Shown here: positions 45,430 through 55,299 of the stretch, in pieces
Layout of the letters: every line of letters starts with the position of its first letter
Position numbering within the stretch: position 1 is the first letter of the stretch
Assembly (NCBI RefSeq): GCF_001522585.2
Contig: NZ_CP013373.1
Coordinates: forward strand, 186,001-250,000
Source: Burkholderia sp. NRF60-BP8
GTDB taxonomy: Bacteria > Pseudomonadota > Gammaproteobacteria > Burkholderiales > Burkholderiaceae
DNA length: 64,000 bases
Reading direction: 5' to 3'
The notes under the pieces: model-generated
Told to the model about the DNA's origin: nothing
Seen by the model: the letters and a program-made list of their open reading frames with translations, nothing else
Databases searched by the model: none
Position numbers and translations under genes: made by a program

Positions 45430-46240
45430 ACGGATCATCGACCAGGCAGAAGGGCTGCGGCGCCTGCTGGCCGGGCGCGCGTCGCGCATCGTCGCGGTGA
45501 CGGGCGGCCCGGCGGGCGTCGGCTGCACGTCCACCGTGGTGAACCTCGCGGCGGCGCTCGCGTCGCTCGGCAAGGACGTGCTCGTCGTCGACGAGCGCGC
45601 CGACGTGCATTCGGCCAGCGCGACGCTCGCCGGCGCGTGGCTGCGCGACGGCGAACGCACGCGGGTGGCGGCCGGCTTCGGCCTGTGCGGCGCCGCGCGG
45701 CTCGCGCGCGCCGGCTACAGCGACGCGCAACTGAGCGACTTCATCGACGGCCCGGCCGACATCGTCCTCGTCGACGCGCAGCTCGGCGCCGACGGCTCGT
45801 TCTCGGCGCTCGCGCGCGAAGCCCACGACGTGCTGGTCGTCACGCGGGTCGCCGCGCAGGCGATCACCGAGGCGTACGCGTGCATGAAGCGGCTGCATTT
45901 CGCGCACGCGTTCGCGCAGTTCCGCGTGCTGACCAACCAGGTCGGCAGCCACGCGGACGCGAAGACGGCCTTCGACAATCTCGCGGGCGTCGCGAGCCGC
46001 TACCTGACCGTATCGATCGCCGACGCGGGCTGCGTGAGCGCCGATCCGCTCGTCGAGCACGCCCGCGAACTGATGCATGCGGTGGTCGACGCGTTCCCGT
46101 CGTCGGCTGCCGCGCGCGACTACCGGCAGATTGCCGCCGACCTGTTGTACTGGCCGATGCGCCCGCGTTCGGGCGCGGGCCGCGCGGTCCACGCCGGCGG
46201 CAAGCCGTCGTACGAGGCGGGCGCGGCACACGCCGCGTGA
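45422..46240 (+). CDS. flhG: MinD-like FlhG/FleN family protein with altered Walker A motif
   Basis: Protein of 272 residues in the place of flhG, the MinD-like ATPase that limits flagellar number with FlhF. It keeps the helix DQAEGLRRLL at the N-terminus and the fold order (VLVVDERADVHSASATLAG, DIVLVDAQLGADGS, FRVLTNQVGSHADA). The nucleotide loop reads GGPAGVGCTSTVVNLAAAL: the Walker A lysine is Cys35, and the signature lysine of the deviant motif (KGG) is Thr27. Either nucleotide binding is changed or it is lost. TTG start, overlapping flhF by 8 bp. Confidence 0.9.
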   Translation: MDKRIIDQAEGLRRLLAGRASRIVAVTGGPAGVGCTSTVVNLAAALASLGKDVLVVDERADVHSASATLAGAWLRDGERTRVAAGFGLCGAARLARAGYSDAQLSDFIDGPADIVLVDAQLGADGSFSALAREAHDVLVVTRVAAQAITEAYACMKRLHFAHAFAQFRVLTNQVGSHADAKTAFDNLAGVASRYLTVSIADAGCVSADPLVEHARELMHAVVDAFPSSAAARDYRQIAADLLYWPMRPRSGAGRAVHAGGKPSYEAGAAHAA

Positions 46241-46262
46241 GCGCCACCCGAAGGAGGGAGCC

Positions 46263-46997
46263 ATGATGTACAACGCTCAAGGAAAGATGTCCCAGGCCGA
46301 CGTGCTCGCGCAATACGCGCCGCTCGTGCGCCGCCTCGGGCTGCAGCTCGTCGCGAAGATGCCGGCGAGTGTCGATCTCGACGACCTGATCCAGGCCGGC
46401 ATGATCGGCCTGATGGACGCGGCCGGCCGCTACAAGGAAGACCAGGGCGCGCAGTTCGAGACCTACGCGACGCAGCGCATCCGCGGCGCGATGCTCGACG
46501 AGCTGCGCAGCAACGACTGGCTGCCGCGCAGCCTGCGCAAGACGTCGCGCGAGGTCGAGCACGCGGTGCACCAGGTCGAGCAGCACCTCGGCCGCTCGGC
46601 GAGCGAGACCGAGATCGCGCAGCACCTGAACATGCCGCTCGACGAATACCAGGGGATGCTGCAGGACCTGCACGGCAGCCAGCTCATCTACTACGAGGAT
46701 TTCGACCGCGCCGCCGACGACGAGCCGTTTCTCGACCGCTATCGCGTCGATCACGCCGATCCGCTGTCGGCGTTGCTCGACGAGCACCTGCGCGAGGCGC
46801 TCGTCGAGGCGATCGAGCGGCTGCCGGAGCGCGAGAAGCTGCTGATGTCGCTGTACTACGAACGGGGTCTGAATCTGCGCGAGATCGGCGCGGTCCTCGA
46901 GGTGAGCGAATCGCGCGTGTGCCAGTTGCACAGCCAGGCCGTTGCGCGCCTGCGTGCGCGGCTGCGCGAACAGGCGTGGGTCGGCGCGGAGTCCTGA
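46263..46997 (+). CDS. fliA: Flagellar sigma factor FliA (sigma-28)
   Basis: Sigma factor of 244 residues that reads late flagellar promoters such as those found at fliC and motA here. Region 2 (YAPLVRRLGLQLVAKMPASVDLDDLIQAGMIGLMDAAGRY...FETYATQRIRGAMLDELRSNDWLPRSLRK), region 3 (VEHAVHQVEQHLGRSASETEIAQHLNM) and region 4 (LPEREKLLMSLYYERGLNLREIGAVLEVSESRVCQLHSQA) are all intact. AAGGAGGG lies just before the ATG. It is the last gene of flhBAFG-fliA. Confidence 0.97.
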   Translation: MMYNAQGKMSQADVLAQYAPLVRRLGLQLVAKMPASVDLDDLIQAGMIGLMDAAGRYKEDQGAQFETYATQRIRGAMLDELRSNDWLPRSLRKTSREVEHAVHQVEQHLGRSASETEIAQHLNMPLDEYQGMLQDLHGSQLIYYEDFDRAADDEPFLDRYRVDHADPLSALLDEHLREALVEAIERLPEREKLLMSLYYERGLNLREIGAVLEVSESRVCQLHSQAVARLRARLREQAWVGAES

Positions 46998-47055
46998 CCC
47001 TTTGGAACGGCCGCGCGCGCCGACGCCGCGCGCCCGTGCCGCGGTTGCTCGGCGC

Positions 47056-47086
47056 TTGCGCATTTCGCGCGCCGATTTGCTACAAT
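47056..47086 (+). promoter_or_regulatory. Promoter candidate for the riboswitch-ahcY transcript
   Basis: TGC-TACAAT is an extended -10 element (hexamer 47081-47086), with TTGCGC at 47056-47061 at a long 19-nt spacing. Transcription would start near 47093, just before the riboswitch P1 stem, as expected. Confidence 0.55.
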
Positions 47087-47098
47087 CCCCTCCGTTTT

Positions 47099-47209
47099 CC
47101 GAGGAGCGTTGCGACGGACCATCCAGCGTCCGCCAGGCTCGGAAGGCTTCACCAAGCAGCCGTGCAGCGATTTTTTCGCTGCCGGCCCCGCTTCCTGAAC
47201 GGCGCTCAC
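47099..47209 (+). promoter_or_regulatory. S-adenosylhomocysteine (SAH) riboswitch upstream of ahcY
   Basis: The sequence matches the SAH riboswitch: P1 CCGAG (47099-47103) with CTCGG (47138-47142), P2 CGGAC (47115-47119) with GTCCG (47128-47132), a variable hairpin GCAGCGA/TCGCTGC (47164-47170 with 47177-47183 region) and the pseudoknot GAGCG (47104-47108) with CGCTC (47203-47207). The conserved GAGGAGCG...CCAGGCTCGG and AACGGCGCTCAC blocks are present. By known behaviour, bound SAH turns ahcY on, so the cell removes SAH when it builds up. The ribosome site AAAGGAGG follows at 47235-47242. Confidence 0.93.
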
Positions 47210-47246
47210 GTCACCAATCTAGAAACTTTTTAGAAAGGAGGGCGTG

Positions 47247-48665
<1,419 letters not shown>

Positions 48666-48671
48666 TGCGCT

Positions 48672-48716
48672 GCCGCCGCGCCGTGCGCGCCCGTTGCGGG
48701 CGCACGGCGCGGCGGC
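48672..48716 (+). other. Very strong GC hairpin behind ahcY, without T run
   Basis: A 17-bp perfect stem (48672-48688 with 48700-48716, core GCCGCGCCGTGCGC) closes an 11-nt loop, starting 6 bp after the ahcY stop. No T run follows, so it is probably not a simple terminator; it may protect the ahcY message end or lower read-through into the next genes. Confidence 0.75.
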
Positions 48717-48758
48717 GCTCACCGATCGTACCGATCGACAACCGAACCGGAGCCCTCC

Positions 48759-49112
48759 ATGAGCGTCATCCTCACCTGGGTCATCAACGCGCTCGCGTTG
48801 CTGATCATCACGTACCTCGTGCCGTCGATCCACATCAAGAGCTTCGGCACCGCGCTGATCATCGCGGTCGTGCTCGGGCTGATCAACACGGTGATCCGGC
48901 CGGTGCTGATCCTGCTGACGCTGCCCGTCACGATCGTCACGCTCGGGGTGTTCATCCTCGTCGTGAACGCGTTGTGCTTCTGGTTCGCGTCGTCGCTGCT
49001 GAAGGGCTTCGAGGTGTCGGGGTTCTGGTCCGCGTTCTTCGGTTCGATCCTGTACAGCATCGTGTCGTGGCTGCTGTCCGCCCTGATCTTCGGCCAGCGC
49101 GACATCGGCTGA
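48759..49112 (+). CDS. Phage holin family IV-like small membrane protein
   Basis: Protein of 117 residues made almost only of four hydrophobic segments: ILTWVINALALLIITYLVP, SFGTALIIAVVLGLINTVI, LILLTLPVTIVTLGVFILVVNALCFWFA and GFWSAFFGSILYSIVSWLLSALI. This is the pattern of the DUF360/4-TMS holin superfamily IV, a chromosomal family with no proven lysis role. GAGCCCTCC upstream gives a moderate ribosome site. It lies between ahcY and metF, 34 bp before the latter. Confidence 0.85.
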   Translation: MSVILTWVINALALLIITYLVPSIHIKSFGTALIIAVVLGLINTVIRPVLILLTLPVTIVTLGVFILVVNALCFWFASSLLKGFEVSGFWSAFFGSILYSIVSWLLSALIFGQRDIG

Positions 49113-49146
49113 GGGCGGGCGGCCGCAGGCCCAACCCCATCGAATC

Positions 49147-49977
49147 ATGAAACCGATCGAACTCTCGTTTGAATTCTTCCCGCCGAAGACGGCGGACGGC
49201 GTCGACAAGCTGCGCGCCACGCGCGCGCAGCTGCTGCCGCTGAAGCCGAAATTCGTCTCCGTGACGTTCGGCGCCGGCGGATCGACGCAGCAGGGCACGC
49301 TCGATACCGTGCTCGACATGCAGAAGGACGGCCTCGAGGCCGCGCCGCACCTGTCGTGCATCGGCTCGTCGCGCGACAGCCTGCGCGCGATTCTCGACCA
49401 GTACCGCTCGCACGGCATCCGGCACATCGTCGCGCTGCGCGGCGACCTGCCGTCGGGGATGGGCGCGGTCGGCGAGCTGCGCTATGCGTCCGAGCTGGTC
49501 AGCTTCATCCGCGCCGAGCATGGCGACTGGTTCCACATCGAGGTCGCCGGCTACCCGGAGTACCACCCGCAATCGCGTTCGCCCGCAGCCGATCTCGAGA
49601 ACTTCGCGCGCAAGGTGAAAGCCGGCGCGAATTCCGCGATCACGCAGTATTTCTTCAACGCGGATGCGTATTTCCGCTTCGTCGACGATGCGCGCAAGCT
49701 GGGCGTGGACGTGCCGATCGTGCCGGGCATCATGCCGATCACGAACTTCTCGCAGCTGATGCGCTTCTCCGAGATGTGCGGCGCCGAAGTGCCGCGCTGG
49801 GTCGCGCGCCGGCTCGAAAGCTTCGGCGACGATCGCGAGTCGATCCGTGCGTTCGGCGCGGACGTCGTCACGAGCCTGTGCCAGCGCCTGATCGACGCGG
49901 GCGTGCCGGGGCTGCACTTCTACACGCTGAACGCAGCGGCCGCGACGCGGACGATCTGCGAGCGGCTCGCGGTGTAA
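49147..49977 (+). CDS. metF: Methylenetetrahydrofolate reductase
   Basis: FAD enzyme of 276 residues that makes 5-methyltetrahydrofolate for methionine synthesis. Signatures: ELSFEFFPPKTADGVDKL with the catalytic Glu, SVTFGAGGSTQQGTLDTV, HLSCIGSSRDSLRAIL, IVALRGDLPSGMG, EVAGYPEYHPQ, KAGANSAITQYFFNADAYFRFVDD and VPGIMPITNFSQL. It closes the ahcY-holin-metF group, which ends in a strong terminator. Confidence 0.97.
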   Translation: MKPIELSFEFFPPKTADGVDKLRATRAQLLPLKPKFVSVTFGAGGSTQQGTLDTVLDMQKDGLEAAPHLSCIGSSRDSLRAILDQYRSHGIRHIVALRGDLPSGMGAVGELRYASELVSFIRAEHGDWFHIEVAGYPEYHPQSRSPAADLENFARKVKAGANSAITQYFFNADAYFRFVDDARKLGVDVPIVPGIMPITNFSQLMRFSEMCGAEVPRWVARRLESFGDDRESIRAFGADVVTSLCQRLIDAGVPGLHFYTLNAAAATRTICERLAV

Positions 49978-50005
49978 GCACCGTCACGCGGTTGCATGCG
50001 CAACG

Positions 50006-50038
50006 GCCCCGCCGGTTCGTGCCGGCGGGGCTTTTTTT
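50006..50038 (+). terminator. Terminator of metF
   Basis: A 10-bp perfect stem GCCCCGCCGG/CCGGCGGGGC (50006-50015 with 50022-50031) with a 6-nt loop is followed by seven T. Confidence 0.94.
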
Positions 50039-50068
50039 ATCGTGGCGCGTGGCGCAAACGTGCGCGCG

Positions 50069-51547
50069 TCAGCGCTGCGCCTGCATCAGCGGCGGGCGGC
50101 GGTCGAACCACGGCCGCGCCTGTTCGAGCTGCCGCGCGAGCCGGAGCAGCAACGCGTCGTCGGCATGGCGCGCGGCGAACTGCACGCCGATCGGCAGCCC
50201 GCGCGCATTCCAGTACAGCGGCACCGACATCGCCGGCTGGCCGGTCAGGTTGAACAGCTCGGTGCAGCCGGCCCACGCGAACGCCTTCTCCGACGACTTC
50301 GCGAGCATTTCCTTCAGCAGCGGTTTCACCGGCAGCGCGGCGAGCAGCTTCATCTGCGCGGATTCGAACGGCGTCGGCTGCAATTCGCCGATCTTCACCG
50401 GCGGCCCGGCGAGCGACGCGCACAGGATCGCGTCGTAGCGCGACACGAGGCCGGCGACCTGCACGGTGAGCTGGCGCTGCCATTCGAGCACGTCGGGCAG
50501 CCGCGTGCGCGCGAGGCGGCGACCGACCACGGCCATCGCCCAGGTCGCGGCCTCGAACTCGCCGCGCCGCGGCGTGCGACCGGTCAGTTCGCGCGCGCCG
50601 AGCACCATGTCCTCGGCGATCGTCGCCCACAGCGTCAGGAAGGTTTCGGCCGCGCGCGCGTAGTCGATTGGCAGCGTCGCCGGCTCGACGTGATGGCCGA
50701 GCGATTCGAGCAGCGCGGCCGCATCGTCGAGCGCCGCGCGCGTGTCGTCGGCGAGCGCCGGCGCGAGCATCGGATCGACGACGAGGCCGATCCGCAGCGG
50801 GCCGGGCGGCGTATCGAGCGCGCCGAGGAAGGTGCCGGGCGCGCCGGGCGGCAGTGTCTGGCCGGTCGTCACGTCGAGCAGCAGCGCACTGTCGCGCACG
50901 CTGCGCGACACCGCGTGCTGGACGACGAGTTCGCCGTTCGACGGCAGGTCGACGAGCACCGGGTTGCGGCTCGGCTTCAGGCCGAACAGCCCGCAGCACG
51001 ACGCCGGAATGCGGATCGAGCCGCCGCCGTCGGACGCATGCGCGAGCGGCACGATGCCGGCCGCGACGGCTGCCGCCGCGCCGCCGCTCGAACCGCCGGG
51101 CGTGTGATCGAGGTTCCACGGGTTGCGGCACGCACCGAACAGTTCCGGTTCCGTGTACGGCATCTGGCCGATCTCGGACGTGTTGGTTTTGCCGAATACG
51201 TTGAGGCCCGCCGCGCGGCTGCGGGCGATCACCGGCGAATCGTCGGCCGGCACGAAGTAACGGTAGTGCCGGCTGCCCATCGACAGCGGCAGCCCGGCGA
51301 CCGCCGCGCCGAGATCCTTGACGAGATACGGGACGCCCGCGAACGGCGCGTCGGCGCCTGGCTCGGGCGCGGCCGCCGCCCGCTGGCGCGCGGCTTCGTA
51401 GTCCTGCAGCACGATCGCGTTGATCGCGCCGTTGACCGCTTCGGCCTGGCCGATCGCGGCGTCGAGCAGTTCGCGCGGGCTGGCGCGGCGCTCGCGCACG
51501 AGCGCGGCGAGGCCGATTGCATCATGCGCGAGATAGTCCGAGTGCAT
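50069..51547 (-). CDS. Amidase (amidase signature family)
   Basis: Amide hydrolase of 492 residues with the Ser-cisSer-Lys triad of the amidase signature family: lysine in [13 protein letters not shown], and serines in [37 protein letters not shown]. The C-terminal region [22 protein letters not shown] is also typical. The substrate cannot be predicted; GatA is unlikely as no gatB/gatC neighbours are present. The start at 51547 ([20 protein letters not shown]) is where relatives begin. It is 40 bp from the next gene upstream, a hydrolase on the same strand, but 82 bp separates their coding parts. Confidence 0.9.
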   Translation of the reverse strand: MHSDYLAHDAIGLAALVRERRASPRELLDAAIGQAEAVNGAINAIVLQDYEAARQRAAAAPEPGADAPFAGVPYLVKDLGAAVAGLPLSMGSRHYRYFVPADDSPVIARSRAAGLNVFGKTNTSEIGQMPYTEPELFGACRNPWNLDHTPGGSSGGAAAAVAAGIVPLAHASDGGGSIRIPASCCGLFGLKPSRNPVLVDLPSNGELVVQHAVSRSVRDSALLLDVTTGQTLPPGAPGTFLGALDTPPGPLRIGLVVDPMLAPALADDTRAALDDAAALLESLGHHVEPATLPIDYARAAETFLTLWATIAEDMVLGARELTGRTPRRGEFEAATWAMAVVGRRLARTRLPDVLEWQRQLTVQVAGLVSRYDAILCASLAGPPVKIGELQPTPFESAQMKLLAALPVKPLLKEMLAKSSEKAFAWAGCTELFNLTGQPAMSVPLYWNARGLPIGVQFAARHADDALLLRLARQLEQARPWFDRRPPLMQAQR

Positions 51548-51629
51548 CGCGTTCACCCCCGTTGTCACGCGTGGCGATGGTGCGAGCATAACGCGGGCCC
51601 GGCGTGGCGGGCCCGCGGCCGTGTCTTTT

Positions 51630-52322
51630 TTAGAGGTGCTCGGCGAGGAAGGTCAGCGTGCGGCCGTGCGCGAGCGCCGCCGCGCGCTGGTTGTACGAGG
51701 CGCGGTCCGTGCAGTTGAAGCCGTGCTCGGCGCCCGGGTACACGTGGAACGACGCATCGCTGTGGCCGGCGAACGCGGCCTTCACCTGGTCGACGGCGGT
51801 GAGCGGAATGGCGTGGTCGTTTTCCGCGTAGTGGAACAGGATCGGCTGCTTGATCTGGCCGGCGAGATCGAGCGCGTTGTGGATGCCGCCGCCGTAATAG
51901 GACACCGCCGCGTCGAGCTTGCCGGTCGCCGCCGCGCGGTACGCGAGCTGGCCGCCGAAGCAGTAGCCGATCGCGGCGAGCTTGCCGCCCACTTCGGGGC
52001 GCGCGCGCAACGCGTCGGCCGCCGCGCCGATGTCCGCGACCGCGAGACCCACGTCGGTCTTCTTCATCAGCTCGATGCCCTTGTCGCGATCCGCGCCGTC
52101 GTAGGTCAGCTCGACGCGCGGCTGCGTGCGCCAGAACACGTCCGGCGCGAGCGCGACGAAGCCGTCGGCCGCATACTGGTCGGCGACCGAACGGATGTGT
52201 GCGTTCACGCCGAAGATTTCCTGGATGATGATGACGGCAGGGCCCCTGCCGCGCTTGGGCAGTGCAAGATAGCCGCCGAAGCTGTCGTTACCGGTCGGGA
52301 TGTCGATCCATTGGGCAGTCAC
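51630..52322 (-). CDS. Dienelactone hydrolase family protein
   Basis: Alpha/beta hydrolase of 230 residues. The nucleophile elbow is GYCFGG (Cys as nucleophile, as in carboxymethylenebutenolidase), and the aspartate and histidine lie in HYAENDHAIP and YPGAEHGFNC. IIIQEIFGVNAHIRSVADQYAADGFVALAPDVFWR is typical of the family. Named enzymes open dienelactones in chloro-aromatic breakdown, but most chromosomal copies have unknown substrates. It faces the nitronate monooxygenase gene divergently across 224 bp. Confidence 0.92.
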   Translation of the reverse strand: MTAQWIDIPTGNDSFGGYLALPKRGRGPAVIIIQEIFGVNAHIRSVADQYAADGFVALAPDVFWRTQPRVELTYDGADRDKGIELMKKTDVGLAVADIGAAADALRARPEVGGKLAAIGYCFGGQLAYRAAATGKLDAAVSYYGGGIHNALDLAGQIKQPILFHYAENDHAIPLTAVDQVKAAFAGHSDASFHVYPGAEHGFNCTDRASYNQRAAALAHGRTLTFLAEHL

Positions 52323-52546
52323 GTTTTGAACTCCTGGCGTACGGGGTGCGCGAGGCGCCCCGGGGAATGAATGGAGGGCGGCCTAGTGTGCCACCGATCG
52401 TCCGGTGCTGCAGCGCGCGCGGCCGCTTCTCGCGCAGCGATCGTTTCGATCTCGATTATTCATTTTTCGGCGCCGGCCGGCTTCGATACAGTCGATGTGT
52501 CGGCCTTTACAAAGCGCTTTCGCGCATCGTCTTCGAAGGATTCGCC

Positions 52547-53629
52547 ATGTCTGCCCGCTCGTTTTCCACGCCCTTTTCCGAACGCTTCGGCCTGCGCCTG
52601 CCGCTCGTGCAGGCGCCGATGGTCGGCGCGACCACGACCGCGATGGTCGCGGCCGCGTCGAACGCCGGTGCGCTCGGCAGCCTCGGCGCCGGCGCGCTCG
52701 CGCCCGAACGTATCGAAGCCGAAGTCGCCGCGATCCGCGCGGCGACCGATCGCCCGTTCGCGATCAACCTGTTCGTGCTGCCCGATGAAGCCGCGCCCGA
52801 CGCGGCGACCGTCGCGCGCGCGCTGGCCGCAATCGATCCGCTGAACGCCACGCTCGGCTTGCCGCCGGGCACGGCGCCCGCGCGCTACGCGCCCGATTTC
52901 CGCGCGCAGCTCGATGCGCTCGTTGCGCTGCGCGTGCCGGTCGCGAGCTTCACGTTCGGCGTGCTCGACGCGGCCGACGTCGCACGCCTGAAAGCCGCCG
53001 GCACTTATGTGATCGGCACCGCGACGCACGTGGCCGAAGGGCTCGCGTGGCAGGCGGCCGGCGCCGACGCGATCTCCGCGCAAGGCGCCGAGGCGGGCGG
53101 CCATCGCGGCACCTTCATCGGTTCCGCCGCCGATGCGTTGATCGGCACGCTCGCGCTCGTGCCGCAGCTCGTCGACGCGACGGGCCTGCCCGTGCTCGCC
53201 GCGGGCGGGATCATGGACGGCCGCGGCATCGCGGCCGTGCTCGCGCTCGGCGCGCAGGCCGCTCAACTCGGCACCGCGTTCCTCACGTGCGCGGAAAGCG
53301 CGATCGCGGCGGACTGGAAGGCACGGCTGCTCGCGAGCGCCGACACGTCGACGCAGGTCACGCGCGCGATCACCGGCCGTCATGCACGCGGGCTGCGCAA
53401 CGCGTTGATGGCGCGGCTCGGCGAGCACGTCGCGGACGCCGCACCGTATCCGATACAGAACGCGCTGACCCAGCCGCTGCGCCAGGCCGCCGCGCGCGCG
53501 AACGACGGCGACTACCTGTCGCTGTGGGCCGGACAGGGCGCGCCGCTCGCGCGGCGGCGCGGCGATGCGCTGACGACGTCGCAACTGGTCGCCGCGCTCG
53601 ACGCGGAATGGCGTGCAGCGGCCGCCTGA
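52547..53629 (+). CDS. Nitronate monooxygenase family protein (2-nitropropane dioxygenase-like)
   Basis: FMN-dependent TIM-barrel protein of 360 residues. Signatures: RLPLVQAPMVGATTTAMVAAASNAGALGSLGAGAL, DAISAQGAEAGGHRGTF with the conserved His, PVLAAGGIMDGRGIAAVLALGAQAAQLGTAFLTCAES. Family members oxidise nitronates or act as enoyl reductases. The ATG at 52547 has GAAGGA upstream. The frame is open upstream but shows no family similarity there. Confidence 0.9.
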   Translation: MSARSFSTPFSERFGLRLPLVQAPMVGATTTAMVAAASNAGALGSLGAGALAPERIEAEVAAIRAATDRPFAINLFVLPDEAAPDAATVARALAAIDPLNATLGLPPGTAPARYAPDFRAQLDALVALRVPVASFTFGVLDAADVARLKAAGTYVIGTATHVAEGLAWQAAGADAISAQGAEAGGHRGTFIGSAADALIGTLALVPQLVDATGLPVLAAGGIMDGRGIAAVLALGAQAAQLGTAFLTCAESAIAADWKARLLASADTSTQVTRAITGRHARGLRNALMARLGEHVADAAPYPIQNALTQPLRQAAARANDGDYLSLWAGQGAPLARRRGDALTTSQLVAALDAEWRAAAA

Positions 53630-53668
53630 ACGCTGCTTCATCCGCCAGAACGATCGATACCGGACGAC

Positions 53669-53696
53669 GAAACGCGCGTGGTGTCACGCGCGTTTC
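53669..53696 (+). terminator. Hairpin behind the nitronate monooxygenase gene, possible terminator
   Basis: A 12-bp perfect stem GAAACGCGCGTG/CACGCGCGTTTC (53669-53680 with 53685-53696) with loop GTGT. Only three T lie at the stem end and no T tract follows, so it is a weak terminator at best. Confidence 0.5.
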
Positions 53697-53847
53697 ATTC
53701 AACGATCCAGGGCACAAAATACCGAATCGAAATGCCCTCGCGAATAGGTTGAAACGACCTTTCGAAAGTCTCTTCCGACTTAGCGGAAACCCTTATCCGT
53801 CGGGGCTTGCAGCGTTATTCGAGTCATCCTTCCAAAGCGCGCATATC

Positions 53848-53940
53848 GGTAGTGTTACCACTACCCCAAAAAAGTCCCACAAATTAATTTGATCACCTAC
53901 ACTTGCGCGCAAGTACGGGCGGGCGGCCGCTAAAAGCGGC
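53848..53940 (+). other. Inverted repeats in the leader of the amino-acid binding protein gene
   Basis: Three small dyads stand in the 438-bp gap (53630-54067): GGTAGTG-N4-CACTACC (53848-53865), the perfect palindrome ACTTGCGCGCAAGT (53901-53914), and GCCGC-TAAAA-GCGGC followed by GGTTTT (53926-53946). The first two could be operators, the last a weak attenuator. No gene is supported in the gap. Confidence 0.5.
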
Positions 53941-54067
53941 GGTTTTCACGTGCTTGAGGCCAAGTGCATGAACGATGCAACCGGCGAATCGTCCAGTGAT
54001 GGCAAACACGGGGATGGCAGCGGGGCACCGGGCGATGGCGTTTTTTGGGACCGAACTGGAGACTTAC

Positions 54068-55210
54068 ATGAATATCAAGATGCAAAAGCTGTTGCCGATC
54101 ACCGCAGCGGCGATGCTGTGCGCTGCAGCTGCAAGCAACGCGTCCGCCGATCAAGTCGTCAAGATCGGCCACGTCGCGCCGTTGACGGGCGGCATTGCAC
54201 ACCTGGGCAAGGACAACGAAAACGGCGCGCGTCTCGCCGTCGAGGAAATCAACGCGAAGGGTCTCACGATCGGCGGCCAGAAGATCACGCTGCAACTCGA
54301 TCCGCAGGATGACGCCGCCGACCCGCGGCAGGCGACGCAGGTTGCGCAGAAGCTCGTCGACGACAAGGTCGTTGCGGTGGTCGGCCACCTGAACTCGGGC
54401 ACGTCGATCCCGGCCTCGAAGATCTACAGCGATGCGGGCATCGTGCAGATCTCGCCGTCGGCGACCAACCCGGCGTACACGCAGCAAGGCTTCAAGACCA
54501 CCTACCGCGTGGTCGCGACCGATGCGCAGCAGGGCCCGGCGCTGGCGAACTACGCGCACTCGAAGGGGATCAAGAGCGTGGCGGTGGTCGACGATTCGAC
54601 CGCATACGGCCAAGGTCTCGCGAACGAGTTCGAGAAGAAGGCGAAGGCGCTCGGCCTGAAGGTGATGTCGCACGACGCGACGAACGACAAGGCGGTCGAC
54701 TTCCGCGCGATTCTGACCAAGATCAAGGGCGAGAACCCGGACGCGATCATGTACGGCGGCATGGACGCCACCGGCGGCCCGTTCGCGAAACAGGCGAAGC
54801 AGCTCGGCCTGCGCGCGAAGATCTTCGCGGGCGACGGCGTGTGCACGGAGAAGCTGGCCGACCTGGCCGGCGACGCGACCGACAACGTCGTGTGCTCGGA
54901 GGCCGGTGCGTCGCTCGAGAAGATGCCGGGCGGTGCCGCGTTCAAGGCGAAGTACGAGAAGCGCTTCGGCCAGCCGATCCAGATCTACGCACCGTTCACG
55001 TATGACGCCGTGTACATCATCGCCGACGCGATGAAGCGCGCGGACTCGACGGACCCGGCGAAGATCCTCGCGGCGATGCCGGCGACGAAGTACACGGGCG
55101 TGATCGGCACGACGACCTTCGACTCGAAGGGCGACCTGCAGCACGGCGTGATCTCGCTGTACAACTACAAGAGCGGCAAGAAGTCGCTGCTCGACGAAGT
55201 GAAGATGTAA
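54068..55210 (+). CDS. Branched-chain amino acid ABC transporter substrate-binding protein
   Basis: Periplasmic binding protein of 380 residues of the LivJ/LivK type. Signal peptide MNIKMQKLLPITAAAMLCAAAASNASA is cut before DQVVKIG. The mature part shows KIGHVAPLTGGIAHLGKDNENGARLAVEEINAKG, VVAVVGHLNSGTSIPASKIYSDAGIVQISPSATNPAYTQQGF and AYGQGLANEFEKKAKALG, with the usual two-lobe layout. GGAG stands 8 bp before the ATG. No permease or ATPase genes are near, so it is an orphan component encoded apart, or works with a transporter elsewhere. Confidence 0.95.
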   Translation: MNIKMQKLLPITAAAMLCAAAASNASADQVVKIGHVAPLTGGIAHLGKDNENGARLAVEEINAKGLTIGGQKITLQLDPQDDAADPRQATQVAQKLVDDKVVAVVGHLNSGTSIPASKIYSDAGIVQISPSATNPAYTQQGFKTTYRVVATDAQQGPALANYAHSKGIKSVAVVDDSTAYGQGLANEFEKKAKALGLKVMSHDATNDKAVDFRAILTKIKGENPDAIMYGGMDATGGPFAKQAKQLGLRAKIFAGDGVCTEKLADLAGDATDNVVCSEAGASLEKMPGGAAFKAKYEKRFGQPIQIYAPFTYDAVYIIADAMKRADSTDPAKILAAMPATKYTGVIGTTTFDSKGDLQHGVISLYNYKSGKKSLLDEVKM

Positions 55211-55236
55211 CGCGACCAGCGGTCAACAGCAGGGGT

Positions 55237-55275
55237 GAAAGCGCGCATGCGGCCACGCATGCGCGCTTTCTTTTT
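55237..55275 (+). terminator. Terminator of the amino-acid binding protein gene
   Basis: A 14-bp perfect stem GAAAGCGCGCATGC/GCATGCGCGCTTTC (55237-55250 with 55257-55270) with a 6-nt loop is followed by five T. Confidence 0.93.
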
Positions 55276-55299
55276 GGGCCGGCGTGCGCTGCCGCGCCG

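Noticed and set aside
48759..49112. Holin-like gene as sign of a prophage
   Set aside because: No endolysin, integrase or structural phage genes are near; this family is common on chromosomes beside metabolic genes.
53950..54312. Open frame overlapping the start of the amino-acid binding protein gene
   Set aside because: It overlaps a clear signal peptide and gene in another frame and has no similarity to a known family.
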